Made by a program: the position numbers and the translations under genes. 64,000 bases of DNA from assembly GCF_030035675.1 (NCBI RefSeq), contig NC_084480.1:251903981-251967980 (forward strand), in the 5' to 3' direction. The notes under the pieces are model-generated. The model ran no database searches and was not told where the DNA came from. It saw only the letters and a program-made list of their open reading frames with translations. Positions 56,001-64,000 of this stretch are shown here, piece after piece. This DNA is from Rhineura floridana. Taxonomy: Eukaryota > Chordata > Lepidosauria > Squamata > Rhineuridae. Position 1 is the first letter of the stretch. Each line of letters begins with the position of its first letter.

Positions 56001-58134
56001 AATGTGACAAGGTTGAGGGTAGAAGGGACAGGGCTGGTGCATCTTGAACACCATTTCCTGTTAATAAAACCTGAAGACAGCTACATTGAGGCTTACTTCT
56101 GACAAAATGTTCATCATGCTGTTTGACTGTGCTTAAGTAAGTAGAGTACTATTTTTTTCATCTGCTCTTCTAATGAGCCTGACTTTATTCTTAAATGGGG
56201 AAAAATACAAACATGCCCTTTTGAAATAGTGTATTAATTTTGATTCAACAGCAAGGCCTTAAGGAAAAATTAAGACTGGATGCCCAAAGTATTGTAATTT
56301 TTTACTTACATGCCACTTAATCAACAAAAACCTTTATGCCAGAGGTTGTAAATTGTGGTCCATGAACTTCATTCTGGGGTTCCATGGCATGTCTATAGAT
56401 TTGTGGCTGAAGACAGGAAATGACACATCTATCACACTAAATATTCATATGGATTTTTAATTGTATTTTTACTCCCTTTCTTTTTATATTGTGGTACAAT
56501 CTGAATTCTATGGAATAAAAATACAATTCAAAATAATATGGCATCTAGCACAGCACATTAAAATTGCTACAACAGGCAGAAAACCATTAAGTCGTCTGCC
56601 AAGCCTCTCTGCAGTTTTCAAGTGGTCCATGGGAAAATAGGTTTGAGTACCACTGCTATAAGCATTTTACATAAAACAGTATAAAATATTGATCAAAATA
56701 TAAGTAGAACTGAAACTTTTTTTTGTGACAGATTCTCGGTGGCAGAAATGACCAGCGCCATCATATGGACAGCCACATTAGACAAAAGCGGGAATGGATT
56801 GTCCCACCTGCAGTCATCTGGGAAGAGCGTGACAACTCCAACAGGAATCCAATTGCTAAAGTAAGTCAGAGCCAAATGAACTGAATCCTGAGAGATGTCA
56901 GGCAGCTTGTTATGGAAATGGATATTTCTTTGACATCATATAGCACCTCCTGGGTTTTTTAACAAAAACAAACAGTTAAATTCTATTATTGTTTTGTGTA
57001 AGCAACCTTGTGAGGGTTTTGATCGAAAAGGCAGCCTAGAAATACCTAGATGGAATGAATGAATGAATCCGTGGTGGAAGCCAGTTGATTGCAGATTAAA
57101 GAACTGGATTTTTCATCAAACTGTAATCAAAACTGTTCTGTTCTGATAGCATTCCAGTGATGGTGGTAGGTATCGCATCCTGCAAAAACTCGTCTTCGCT
57201 TTTAAGCCTATTCCTTACTTCCCAATCTATATCTCTATCTATAGCCATCATTCATCCATTTCTGCTATGTCAATGTTTCCTGCTGCCTTTATGGGCTCCA
57301 CACTTTCTCCCTTGCTTTCCCTTCTGCCTGGAGCTTTCTCTCAAATTAGCACCATAGTGGCACTCTCTAGCCATATTCAAGTGTTTGTCTGCACATGCAG
57401 TGATTAAAAATGGGCACACGTACAAGCTCGTCCCCAGCATCCTTGCATGTGTCATGCCCCCTCCCCACTCCAGTCCCTGATCTTTTATGTGATGTATGAG
57501 GGGAGGTCTGCAGGGAACTTCTATATTATGCATCAGAGATGTGCACCAAGTATTCTACTTATAAAGAAATGTCTCAACTACCAAGGAATGCTGGGACATT
57601 TAATTTCCCAAAATACTGAGTGTATGTTGTTCATGTTATTTACAGATACGATCTGATCGGGAACTTGATTCAGGGGTAATTATTACTTACACCATTTCTG
57701 GCCCAGGAGTTACAGAACCACCATATCATTTGTTTGTGATTAATGGGAAAACTGGAGAACTAAACATAACTCGAGTAGTTGATCGGGAAAAAACACCAAT
57801 GTTCCATGTAAGTAACATGTGTATATTCAATGTTCCATGTAAGGAATTAGACTTCCTTTTCCTGTTAAGCACTTAGAGTGATGTCAGCCACCATCACTCA
57901 ACTTTTACTGCATTGATTTGAATCCACTCATATGGCTATTTTTACTTTCCCATTATGTTTTTTTTTTTTTTTGGTCAATATTGTTTCAGGTGAAAGGGTA
58001 TGCATTGGATCAGCATGGTAATAACATGGAAAAACCATTAGACCTCAGAATTAAAGTTTTGGACATAAATGACAACAGGCCAGTGTTTTCACAGGAAGTT
58101 TTTGTGGGTTCTGTTGAAGAATTGTGTGAAGTAG
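44641..58134 (+). CDS. DSG2: Desmoglein 2, 5' part (exons 1-5; continues past window)
   Basis: DSG2 is the broadly expressed desmoglein of simple and stratified epithelia and heart. Five exons join in frame to 173 codons plus one base. They encode a signal peptide ([16 protein letters not shown]), a short propeptide ending RQKR, and most of EC1 to the EC1-EC2 border. The diagnostic part is exon 5: [31 protein letters not shown] and VFVGSVEEL are nearly the human DSG2 sequence ([29 protein letters not shown]). Exon sizes (48, 36, 129, 162, 145) fit the desmoglein pattern. The ATG sits in a strong context (gccATGG). Exon 6 is not found before 64000, so EC2 onward, the membrane segment and the tail lie outside. 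Confidence 0.93.
45297..45370 (+). repeat. Perfect 37-bp tandem duplication
   Basis: Two identical 37-base copies (45297-45333 and 45334-45370) beginning AACCTTTCTGAGCATGAGTG. Lies in DSG2 intron 1, about 600 bp after exon 1. Confidence 0.97.
45545..45730 (+). mobile_element. Sauria SINE
   Basis: GTGATGTAGTAGTCAGGCTG, ACACAGGTTTGAATCCCCAC (B box), CGCCCTAACCTATCTCACAG, GGTTGTTATGAAAATCAAAT and a decayed tail ending AACAAGATATAAAGG. The middle of the head-body junction is deleted relative to the 34.97 kb copy. Confidence 0.8.
47033..47091 (+). repeat. (AAAG)n microsatellite
   Basis: About 58 bases of uninterrupted AAAG repeat preceded by a short GT tract. Likely to vary in length. Confidence 0.97.
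48275..48575 (+). mobile_element. CR1 LINE fragment followed by a LINE tail
   Basis: GGTCACCACACCTCAAGAAT, GCAGAAAAGGGCAACTAAAA, GGATGAAGGGTTGGAGCAG and GGCATGGAGAAAGTTGAC belong to CR1 ORF2 upstream of the part seen at 16.6 kb. The end (48500-48575) is an unrelated tail with AAACCACAGTATACAAATTG. Confidence 0.65.
49545..50345 (-). mobile_element. L1-like LINE ORF2 fragment, reversed
   Basis: On the minus strand it shows L1-type sequence such as KKGRLVF-like, [14 protein letters not shown]-like (around 49900-49950, TGTAAAATGAAGG reversed) and a 5' part with [17 protein letters not shown]. Decayed; placed by pattern only. Confidence 0.5.
50365..50512 (+). mobile_element. tRNA SINE with Bov-B-like tail, 3' half
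   Basis: GCAATGGTAAACCACCTCTG, AATACTGCTTACCATTCATA, TGGTCGCCATAAGTCGGGAT and CGACTTAAAGGCAGTCCATT. A small internal duplication of CATATGGACCCTATT is present. Confidence 0.85.
51119..51292. mobile_element. Long palindromic miniature element (second foldback family)
   Basis: The left arm CTGCATGCACACCCTACATT, AAAGCACATGACTTCCC, AGAATCCTGGGAACTGTAGT is mirrored by ACAGTTCCCAGGATTCT, GGGAAGTCGTGTACTTTAAG and AAATGTGTGCATGCAG. The centre holds ACTACAATTCCCAGC (51197). Flanks share TTTAG. Confidence 0.85.
51300..52640. other. DSG2 intron 1, nothing recognised
   Basis: No exon or named element seen. AT-rich, with a C-rich block near 51330-51370. Confidence 0.4.
52660..53098 (+). mobile_element. 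Bov-B/RTE-like LINE 3' end
   Basis: Encodes [45 protein letters not shown], then (with decay) KRGRPT and the tail GGTCGCCATAAGTCGCAGAG, GCACATAACAACAACAACAG. This is the longest of the four Bov-B-like copies here; RIPWTA and YFGHIMRR are RTE-clade signatures. Confidence 0.88.
53720..54620 (-). mobile_element. Ty3/gypsy LTR retrotransposon fossil (pol fragment)
   Basis: Minus-strand fragment of pol: part of the reverse transcriptase near 54340-54570 ([17 protein letters not shown]) and part of the RNase H region near 53735-53955 ([19 protein letters not shown]). No LTRs, gag or integrase recognised. It is broken and old, with several breaks, and a LINE tail (about 54120-54290) has inserted between the two parts. 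Confidence 0.8.
54120..54290 (+). mobile_element. LINE 3' tail inserted in the Ty3 fossil
   Basis: TTTTTAACTATTTTAGATG, GTTACCCTGGGCTCCTATGG and AGGAAGGTGTGGGATATAAA, ending AAGTCTAATCTAATCTA. Same tail type as 19.74 kb (GAAGGGCGGGATATAAATC). Confidence 0.65.
55221..55256 (+). CDS. DSG2: DSG2 exon 2 (propeptide)
   Basis: A 36-base exon, [12 protein letters not shown], between ttacag and gtaaga. It is the same length as, and clearly similar to, human DSG2 CFNVGSGLHLQV. Intron 1 before it is 10.5 kb. Confidence 0.85.
55597..55622 (+). repeat. (CT)n microsatellite
   Basis: About 25 bases of CT repeat in DSG2 intron 2, close to a short CA repeat at 55534-55546. Confidence 0.95.
56340..56655. 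mobile_element. hAT-type nonautonomous element (family A, reversed)
   Basis: Starts CAGAGGTTGTAAATTGTGG and ends GGTTTGAGTACCACTG. Flanks CTTTATGC and CTATAAGC agree at 6 of 8. Interior GCTACAACAGGCAGAAAACC is the reverse complement of sequence in the 42.6 kb copy. Ends 76 bp before DSG2 exon 3. Confidence 0.78.
56732..56860 (+). CDS. DSG2: DSG2 exon 3 (furin site, start of EC1)
   Basis: Forty-three codons, the same length as exon 3 of the upstream gene. Contains [17 protein letters not shown] and NSNRNPIAK; the human protein reads VRQKRAWITAPVALREG and KKNPIAK. Acceptor gacag, donor gtaagt. A hAT element ends only 76 bp upstream. Confidence 0.95.
57646..57807 (+). CDS. DSG2: DSG2 exon 4 (EC1)
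   Basis: Fifty-four codons: [50 protein letters not shown]. The stretch GVTEPP matches human DSG2 (GITEPP) rather than the other desmogleins (GIDQPP). Confidence 0.95.
57990..58134 (+). CDS. DSG2: DSG2 exon 5 (EC1-EC2 border)
   Basis: Encodes [20 protein letters not shown], then [15 protein letters not shown] and [13 protein letters not shown]. This is the strongest DSG2 signature in the window. Ends after the first base of a codon, donor gtaagt. Confidence 0.96.
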
Positions 58135-58409
58135 GTAAGTCCTAGAATTTGATTTATGTTTTCATTCATTCTGACTTGATCACAAATTTTGCATAGTTTT
58201 CTGTGCATTTCTGTTTGGAATTCATTGTATTTTTCCTAACTACGCTCTCTCTTGTGCCCTTGTGTATGGTTGAAATCCTGTACTAAATTACACATGTGTC
58301 TCTTCTGATTTCAATGAGATTTCCCACAGATGGGCAGGATCATAGTATTGTAATAGATTGGCAACATCTCATACATTTGATATGAAGATGGTTTTCAGAG
58401 AGGGAAATT

Positions 58410-58475
58410 ACCGCCCTGTGCTCCTGCTGGGAGGAAGGGCGGGATGTAAATCAAATAATAAATAAAAATAATAAC
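58410..58475 (+). mobile_element. LINE 3' tail
   Basis: CCTGTGCTCCTGCTGGGAGG and AAGGGCGGGATGTAAATC then AATAATAAATAAAAATA. Same tail as at 19.74 kb. Confidence 0.6.
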
Positions 58476-58989
58476 TACTAGAAAATGGAGTGGAGATTAA
58501 CACTGCAAGGTAACCTGTTAAAATCCCCTCTTCTACAAACTTCCTCTACAAACTTTAATATACAGGAGCCCTGCCGTCTTCTCCATATGGCCATCCTACC
58601 CTGCACTGGTCACACAGGATGAATGATGAAAACCCAGTGCTTTCTTCCCTTATGTGATGCTACCTAGAAAACGATGGTTGTAAGGGATAGGGTATTTCCC
58701 TTATGCTTGAACTGTTTACTTTTTATTGTCAGTTCATAAAAAATGAGATGATAGAATGTTGAATCATGCCTGCAAGTGGTGGATACCATTTTTGAATGGT
58801 CCCTTAGACAAAAGAGATTCTTGCAGGTAGAATCATAGCACAGTACAGATAGGGCTGGGCTAGAACATGTTTCTCTGATGTGCAAGTTTTCTGCTTTTTT
58901 TCTGGACTGGATCAGATGATACCATTGTCAGGTTCTGACCCCTACTCAAGGCGGAGGACACGAGTTCACTTTTCCTTAAAGCAGCTCAG

Positions 58990-59165
58990 TCCTGCCCAGA
59001 GCTTGGAAGATTACTTTTAAAAAGTAATAAATTACAGTTACAATTACTTGGCCCAAAAAAGTAGTAATTACCATTACAATTACAATTGCTCTGAAAGTAA
59101 CTGATTACTTTACTTTTTCTCAAAAGTAATCACTACAGTTACATTTCAGTTACTTTTTTAAAAAA
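58990..59165. repeat. GTAATTAC / AAAGTAA-rich repeat region
   Basis: Dense short motifs AAAGTAATAAATTACAGTTA, AAGTAGTAATTACCATTACA, GAAAGTAACTGATTACTTTA. They are near-palindromic and repeated for about 170 bp. I think it is part of a dispersed squamate element but cannot name it. Confidence 0.55.
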
Positions 59166-59619
59166 ACTCCTACAAAGTGCTGGCCTTGGCTGCTGCACAT
59201 CTAAGTAGCCTAAAACAATATTAAAAACAAACACACACACACACACGGGATAGTAGAATAAAAAAAATTATCCATAAGATTAACAGAATGGCATAACAGA
59301 ATCTTACATCCCCCCACCCCTACCTCACATTTCAGGGTAGTTGGGTTGATCCAGTGGGCTGTTACCCCAAAGAGGGAGAGAGCAGAGACAAAGGTGTCTC
59401 CTCTCTCTCAGACAGTCGAAGAAGAGAAGAGGGGGAAAGGGTGGAAGGAGGAAGGACAGATAAGCTTCCCTAAGCATATCAGTCTGCAAGGGAAGGAAGT
59501 CAGGCAGAGCATCACAGGTAAAGGCAGGCAAGCCTAGCCAAGAGTTTTATCTAAGAATTATGGCTTCAAGAGCTGGTTGTTGGGACAGCAAGAAAAGTTA
59601 TCTCTTGGAAGCAAGCTTT

Positions 59620-59950
59620 GTTGTTGTTATTATGTGCCTTCAAGTCAATTATGACTTATGGCGACCCTATGAATCAGTGACCTCCAAGAGCATCTGTCAT
59701 GAACCACCCTGTTCAGATATTGTAAGTTCAGGTCTGTGGCTTCCTTTATGGAATCAATCCATCTCTTGTTTGGCCTTCCTCTTTTTCTACTCCCTTCTGT
59801 TTTCCCCAGCATTATTGTCTTTTTTAGTGAAACATGTCTTCTCATTATGTGTCCAAAGTATGATAACCTCAGTTTCACCATTTTAGCTTCTAGTGACAGT
59901 TCTGGTTTAATTTATTCAAACACCCAATTATTTGTCTTTTTTGCAGTCTA
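59620..59950 (-). mobile_element. Bov-B/RTE-like LINE 3' end, reversed
   Basis: On the minus strand: [65 protein letters not shown]. The open frame and 3' tail (TATGTGCCTTCAAGTCAATT reversed) are well kept, so it is fairly young. Confidence 0.88.
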
Positions 59951-60904
59951 TGATATGCAAAATGTGTGTGTTGTACCAATCTTTCAGTAACAGTTCCACA
60001 AAGAATTTTCTGAAGCTTGCTTGCTTTCTTTTGACAGATGCTCATTCACTTGAAGTGAATTTTTTTAGTCAATAGATTCCTACAAGTCTGAACAGAAGTG
60101 AGAAATCAATACATCTTATTGTCATATTAATATTGTCACAAGGTCTTCAGCTGCAGTTTCCCGTAATAAAACCTCCATATGAGGAGGGCGTGGAATGAGT
60201 TTCTCCTATGAAATACTAATTTTATTTAGCAGAGAATAGACTTAAGCTCAAAGTTCTCTTGCTGAATAGCATCTTAGATCCAGGCAGCAGTGTGGGGGTT
60301 TGTCTCTAGCTTCGCAAAAATGCTAGTCATGGTAGTTGAAGGGAAAGAGGTGCAGGTAAGGGTAGAAACAAAGCAGAACTAATCTTAATGATTTTAAGAC
60401 AGCAGGTGCTAATGACTTACACCTCAGGGTGCTGAAGGCACAGGCAGTGGAAATATCTAAACTGTTAGCAACTATATTTGAACATCTGTGGAAGACAGTA
60501 TAAATCTCCGATGACTGTGAAAGAATGTACAATATATTTTTTCAAGAACAAGATTTGGTGATTTACAAATCAATGCATATAACTCATTTGGAAAGTAGTT
60601 TGAAAAACTGTTTTAAGAAACCTAATCATTAGCTTATAGAGGGAAAACAGACAATCACTAGAAACTCAGGGAGGTTTGAAATAGTTACAACTTGCTTTGG
60701 AAACATTAACACATCATGTACACACTGATCTTTCCCTATATTCTTTCCTTATGACTTACATCTTTAAAAATGTATTTCTGACCAGTCTCAGGGCATGGTC
60801 TGAGATCACATGATGCAACAACCTGAACTGAAAGTAAGCCTGGGGTCAGGTCACTGCCTGAATGGGAATCGTTTGTGAGATCACTGAAAATATTTTTAAA
60901 GCTA

Positions 60905-60911
60905 TTACAGG

Positions 60912-60974
<63 letters not shown>

Positions 60975-61185
60975 TTAATTTCTGTGTCGCCTATCTGGCC
61001 AATGGCCACTCTAGGTGACGTACAAGGCAGTTAAAACACAATATGATAAAATACAATGGTACAATATAAAAACAATACAGCAGCAGACAATAACATTAAA
61101 ACAGGGTAGGAGGCATTTCAGTCTCAGTAATTAACCCTCCCCGGAAGTCCCAGAGGCCTGTTGAAAGGCCCAAAGGATAAGCTTG
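60905..61185 (-). mobile_element. L2-like LINE tail, reversed, starting in (AAT)n
   Basis: About 60 bp of AAT repeat, then TCTGTGTCGCCTATCTGGCC, ACTCTAGGTGACGTACAAGG, AAACAATACAGCAGCAGACA and TCCCAGAGGCCTGTTGAAAG. Same tail as the LINE at 32.06-33.10 kb (CTCTAGGCGATGTACAATTT; AGGTCCCGTAGGCCTGCCTG). Confidence 0.75.
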
Positions 61186-62149
61186 CTGTATATTTTAAAG
61201 ACCTCTGGAACTGTTATCTAAAGTGGCACCCTTGCTTTTCCCACTTTGGTCCAGCCAAAACTCTCTGGAGATGGAGCCAGGAGCTATGCCCATGAACAAA
61301 ATTCTAGTTTGGGACTGAAACAACCTATTGGGCATATTGAAGATGACTTTGTTGAGTGGGTGGGAGTCTTCAGACAGAGATTCTGGCTTCATACACAGAC
61401 TTGCTTTGTCATGCATTACAAAAGTCTTTTTAGCTTTTGGGAGTGACAAGAGTTTTGACAGCACAATCCTGTGCATGTTACTCAGATATAAATCCCACTG
61501 AGTCCAGTCCTGTATATAAGATTCAGCCTAACTACACAAATCTTGGAAATCAGTCTTGTTTTCTCCAGTGGGTCTTACTTCCTAGTAAGTGTGTTTAGGA
61601 TTGCAGCCTGAGCGTAACCACTCAAACAGCTAACTGGCCAAGTGTACAAAATTCTTCACAACATCATCAAGCTGATCTTACTGATGAATGCGGGTGTTGT
61701 GTTGGAACCAGAAAATGTGGGGGAACACTCTTGATCTTAGCTTTCAAAGCAGACACATGAAAAGGTAAATGCAGAAAATCCTCATATTACATGTTCCCCA
61801 ATTTGTCAAGTCATGGAATTTGCCAACAAGAACGGAAGCCACTTGAGTGTCTTTAGAAGGTATTTGCCCAGTTCATGGGTGTGTGTATGGATGATACCCA
61901 ATGCTGATGACACTCAGGTAGACCTATTGAAATCAGTGGACTTAAGGAACTTACATCTATTCACACACAGACACACACGTGTATGTAACATCCAACATAC
62001 AGACACACATACCCTGATTAAAAGTCTGCCTTCCTTATCAACAAAGGTCAACTTGGGTCAAGTTGTGTCACTAAAAGAATATGATTCCGCTTCCACACAC
62101 ACAGAGCCACCCACCCACATCAGTTAAAAAAAAAAATCCATCTGTGAAC

Positions 62150-62930
62150 AGGGGTGTACAAGAACTAGGATGAAGCGGACTCTTTGGCACACCCACAGAC
62201 CGACCACCTGCCTTGCGGCGGAGACTGCGGGGGTGGTGGTGGCTGTCTGCGTGTGTTCCCTCGCCTGAGAAGAGAGAAAGGCGCACTCTGGCACAGCAGC
62301 TGTGAGGCAAGCCGCCGTGGGGAGCTCTGACTGGGCGAGCTGGGGAGTGGAGGGAAAGCATTGCCGTCGCCCGCTGTTTGCTCGGCCGGCAAAAGAGACT
62401 CTGCGGAGGAGCGTTACGCAGCTCTACATGCCTGGGAGCCACAGCAGGACAAGGCACAGCCGGCTTGGGTTGTTCGAGGCGCATGTTTCGGCGGCAGCAG
62501 AAAGTAGTTGCCGCGTGCCACGAGGGGAGACGGCATGAAGGCTGGTGCCCCAGGGCGCCCTCCTCAGCCTTCCTGAGAAAGAAGGGGAACGGCGGCAGCG
62601 GCTCCAAGAGGAAGTGCGGCACGGCGGCGGCGGAGGGGCGCGTGGTGGCAGGGGCGGGAGCAGGACACGCGGTGGGGGCGGCAGGAGCTACGGGGGTATG
62701 AGCAGTGGGGGGGTGGCAGGACACACGGGGCACACACGCACACACACCATCCTCACTCACCACAGCTCTCTTCCCCTCCATTCTGCTGCTGCCTTCTCCG
62801 TCCATTTTTTCTCTCTCCGGCACTCCACAGCCTCCTCCCTCGTGCCTCCCAACACAGAGCACGAGGGAAGAGTGACGCTGCAGAGACCTCCAGTCACTAG
62901 TGACATCATGGGGCGGGCCCTAGTGACATC
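62150..62930. promoter_or_regulatory. CpG-rich island in DSG2 intron 5, function unknown
   Basis: GC- and CpG-dense sequence (for example GCGGCGGAGACTGCGG, GTCGCCCGCTGTTTGCTCGG, GGCACGGCGGCGGCGGAGG) inside an AT-rich intron. It ends with two CTAGTGACATCA boxes (62896 and 62919) around GGGGCGGGCCC. No host exon is recognised. It could be an intronic promoter or enhancer, the promoter of a noncoding transcript, or the 5' end of an unnamed mobile element. Confidence 0.5.
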
Positions 62931-63084
62931 ATTAAACATGATACATTGTATCAACCACAGTTGCTTGGAGCATACCATTCAAAAAAAAATTCTCTGGAGA
63001 TTAAAATAGAAATCTTACCTAAAATAGGGTGTTCATAGGTCCATCTGAAGTGACAAGGTCATTCTTTCTCACAAACTTAGGGTG

Positions 63085-63290
63085 ATGCAAAATGGAAATG
63101 GACTGCCTTCAAGTTGATCCCAGATAGGGTCTTCATGGTAAGCAGTATTCAGACAGAGGTGGTTTACTATTGCCTTCCTCTGAGTCTGAGAGGCAGTGAC
63201 TGGCCCAAGGTCACCCAGTCAGCTTCATGGCTGTGTGGGGATTCAAACCCTGGTCTCCCAGGTCACAGTTCAACACCTTTAGAGAACATT
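63085..63290 (-). mobile_element. tRNA SINE with Bov-B-like tail, reversed, full length
   Basis: From the tail: GGAAATGGACTGCCTTCAAG, GGTCTTCATGGTAAGCAGTA, GAGGTGGTTTACTATTGCCT, GGCCCAAGGTCACCCAGTCA, then the head GGGGATTCAAACCCTGGTCT. It combines the Sauria-type body with the GACTTGAAGGCAGT tail. Confidence 0.87.
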
Positions 63291-63534
63291 TAATCTAGCT
63301 TACTTGCTTCTGGCAAGAAGCGTTTACATGCCCTCAGACCAGGCCATTATTGGAAGAAAGGAGTTTAGTGTTGCAGAGATGTTAGATGGGAGCACAGATG
63401 GATGCCCCTGAAGGCAGCAACTGTAAACATGCTTATTAAGGAACTAAGCCCCATAGAACTCAATAGGAGTTACCTCTGAGTAGATATGGTTGCAGCCATG
63501 TTAAGGACAAGGGAGGGCATTCTAGGCAAAACAG

Positions 63535-63850
63535 ACAAATAATTGGGTGTCAGAACAAATTAAACCAGAACTATCACTAGAAGCTAAAATGATGAAACTG
63601 GGGTTATCATACTTTGGACACATCATGAGAAGACATGATTCACTAGAAAAGACAATAATGCTGAGAAAAACAGCAGGGAGTAGAAAAAGAGGAAGGCCAA
63701 ACAAGAGATGGATTGATTCCATAAAGGAAGCCACAGACCTGAACTTACAAGATTTGAACAGGGCAGTTCATGACAGATGCTGTTGGAGGTCGCTGATTCA
63801 TAGGGTCGCTATAAGTCGTAGTCAACTTGGAGACACATAACAACAACAAA
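63535..63850 (+). mobile_element. Bov-B/RTE-like LINE 3' end
   Basis: Encodes [95 protein letters not shown] and stop, followed by the tail GGTCGCTATAAGTCG, CACATAACAACAACAAA. The terminal frame is intact; it is the best preserved copy. Confidence 0.92.
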
Positions 63851-64000
63851 TAGCTCCCAAATGTGTCCCTTGCTTCTGATTGCATGGGACAAGAGAGTAT
63901 GTGACCTATAGCTGTTCATTCACACAATATGCCACCATGGTTTAGCATTACATCTGAACATAACTACTCTGTCTTCAACAGCAGCCAAACAAATTACTTC

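Noticed and set aside
60039-60075. Possible DSG2 exon 6 starting DAHSLEVN after CTTTTGACAG
   Set aside because: The first residues resemble human AAHTLVM, but the frame stops almost at once and lacks the NATDADEPN and LNSK motifs that exon 6 must have.
62071-62862. 263-codon open frame on the minus strand in the CpG island
   Set aside because: The sequence is GC-rich, so stops are rare by chance. The translation is Pro/Ala/Arg-rich with no domain I recognise, and no splice or promoter context supports it.

Overview
The window is vertebrate nuclear DNA, most likely from a squamate reptile (lizard). It is intron-rich, with GT-AG exons, AT-rich introns and many dispersed repeats. These include Sauria-type tRNA SINEs, Bov-B/RTE-like, CR1, L2-like and L1-like LINEs, hAT foldback elements and Tigger-like miniature elements. 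The Sauria SINE copies near 34.97-35.20 kb and 45.55-45.73 kb are the best lineage marker.

Only two host genes are visible, both on the + strand and both desmogleins (desmosomal cadherins). Gene 1 spans 1913-27744 and shows 15 coding exons that join in frame to 1172 codons plus a stop; its signal-peptide exon is not seen and should lie upstream. Its ectodomain and catenin-binding segment look most like mammalian DSG4, while its C-terminal repeat domain looks most like DSG1, so it may represent the undivided DSG1/DSG4 (perhaps DSG1/3/4) ancestor. Gene 2 starts at 44641 under a GC-rich promoter and is the 5' part of DSG2: five exons to 58134, then an intron of at least 5.9 kb that runs off the window. 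The order DSG1/4-like then DSG2, head to tail, matches the amniote desmosomal cadherin cluster.

Layout: 1-1912 intron 1 or upstream of gene 1; 1913-27744 gene 1; 27745 to about 29.1 or 31.1 kb its 3' UTR, with a relic desmoglein last exon at 29159-29311; 31.1-44.1 kb intergenic, filled with mobile elements and no host gene; 44.1-44.69 kb DSG2 promoter and exon 1; 44.69-55.22 kb DSG2 intron 1, holding L1-like and SINE copies and a Ty3/gypsy fossil; 55.22-58.13 kb DSG2 exons 2-5; 58.14-64 kb DSG2 intron 5, with an unexplained CpG-rich island near 62.15-62.75 kb.

Both proteins would act together in desmosomes. The cadherin ectodomains bind desmogleins and desmocollins on neighbouring cells, and the tails bind plakoglobin and plakophilins and so anchor keratin filaments. 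The most unusual host features are two tandem glycine-rich repeats in gene 1, one outside and one inside the membrane, and the relic exon in the interval where mammals carry further desmogleins. I did not see a clearly new biological system. All family calls come from remembered protein and repeat patterns, not from database searches.
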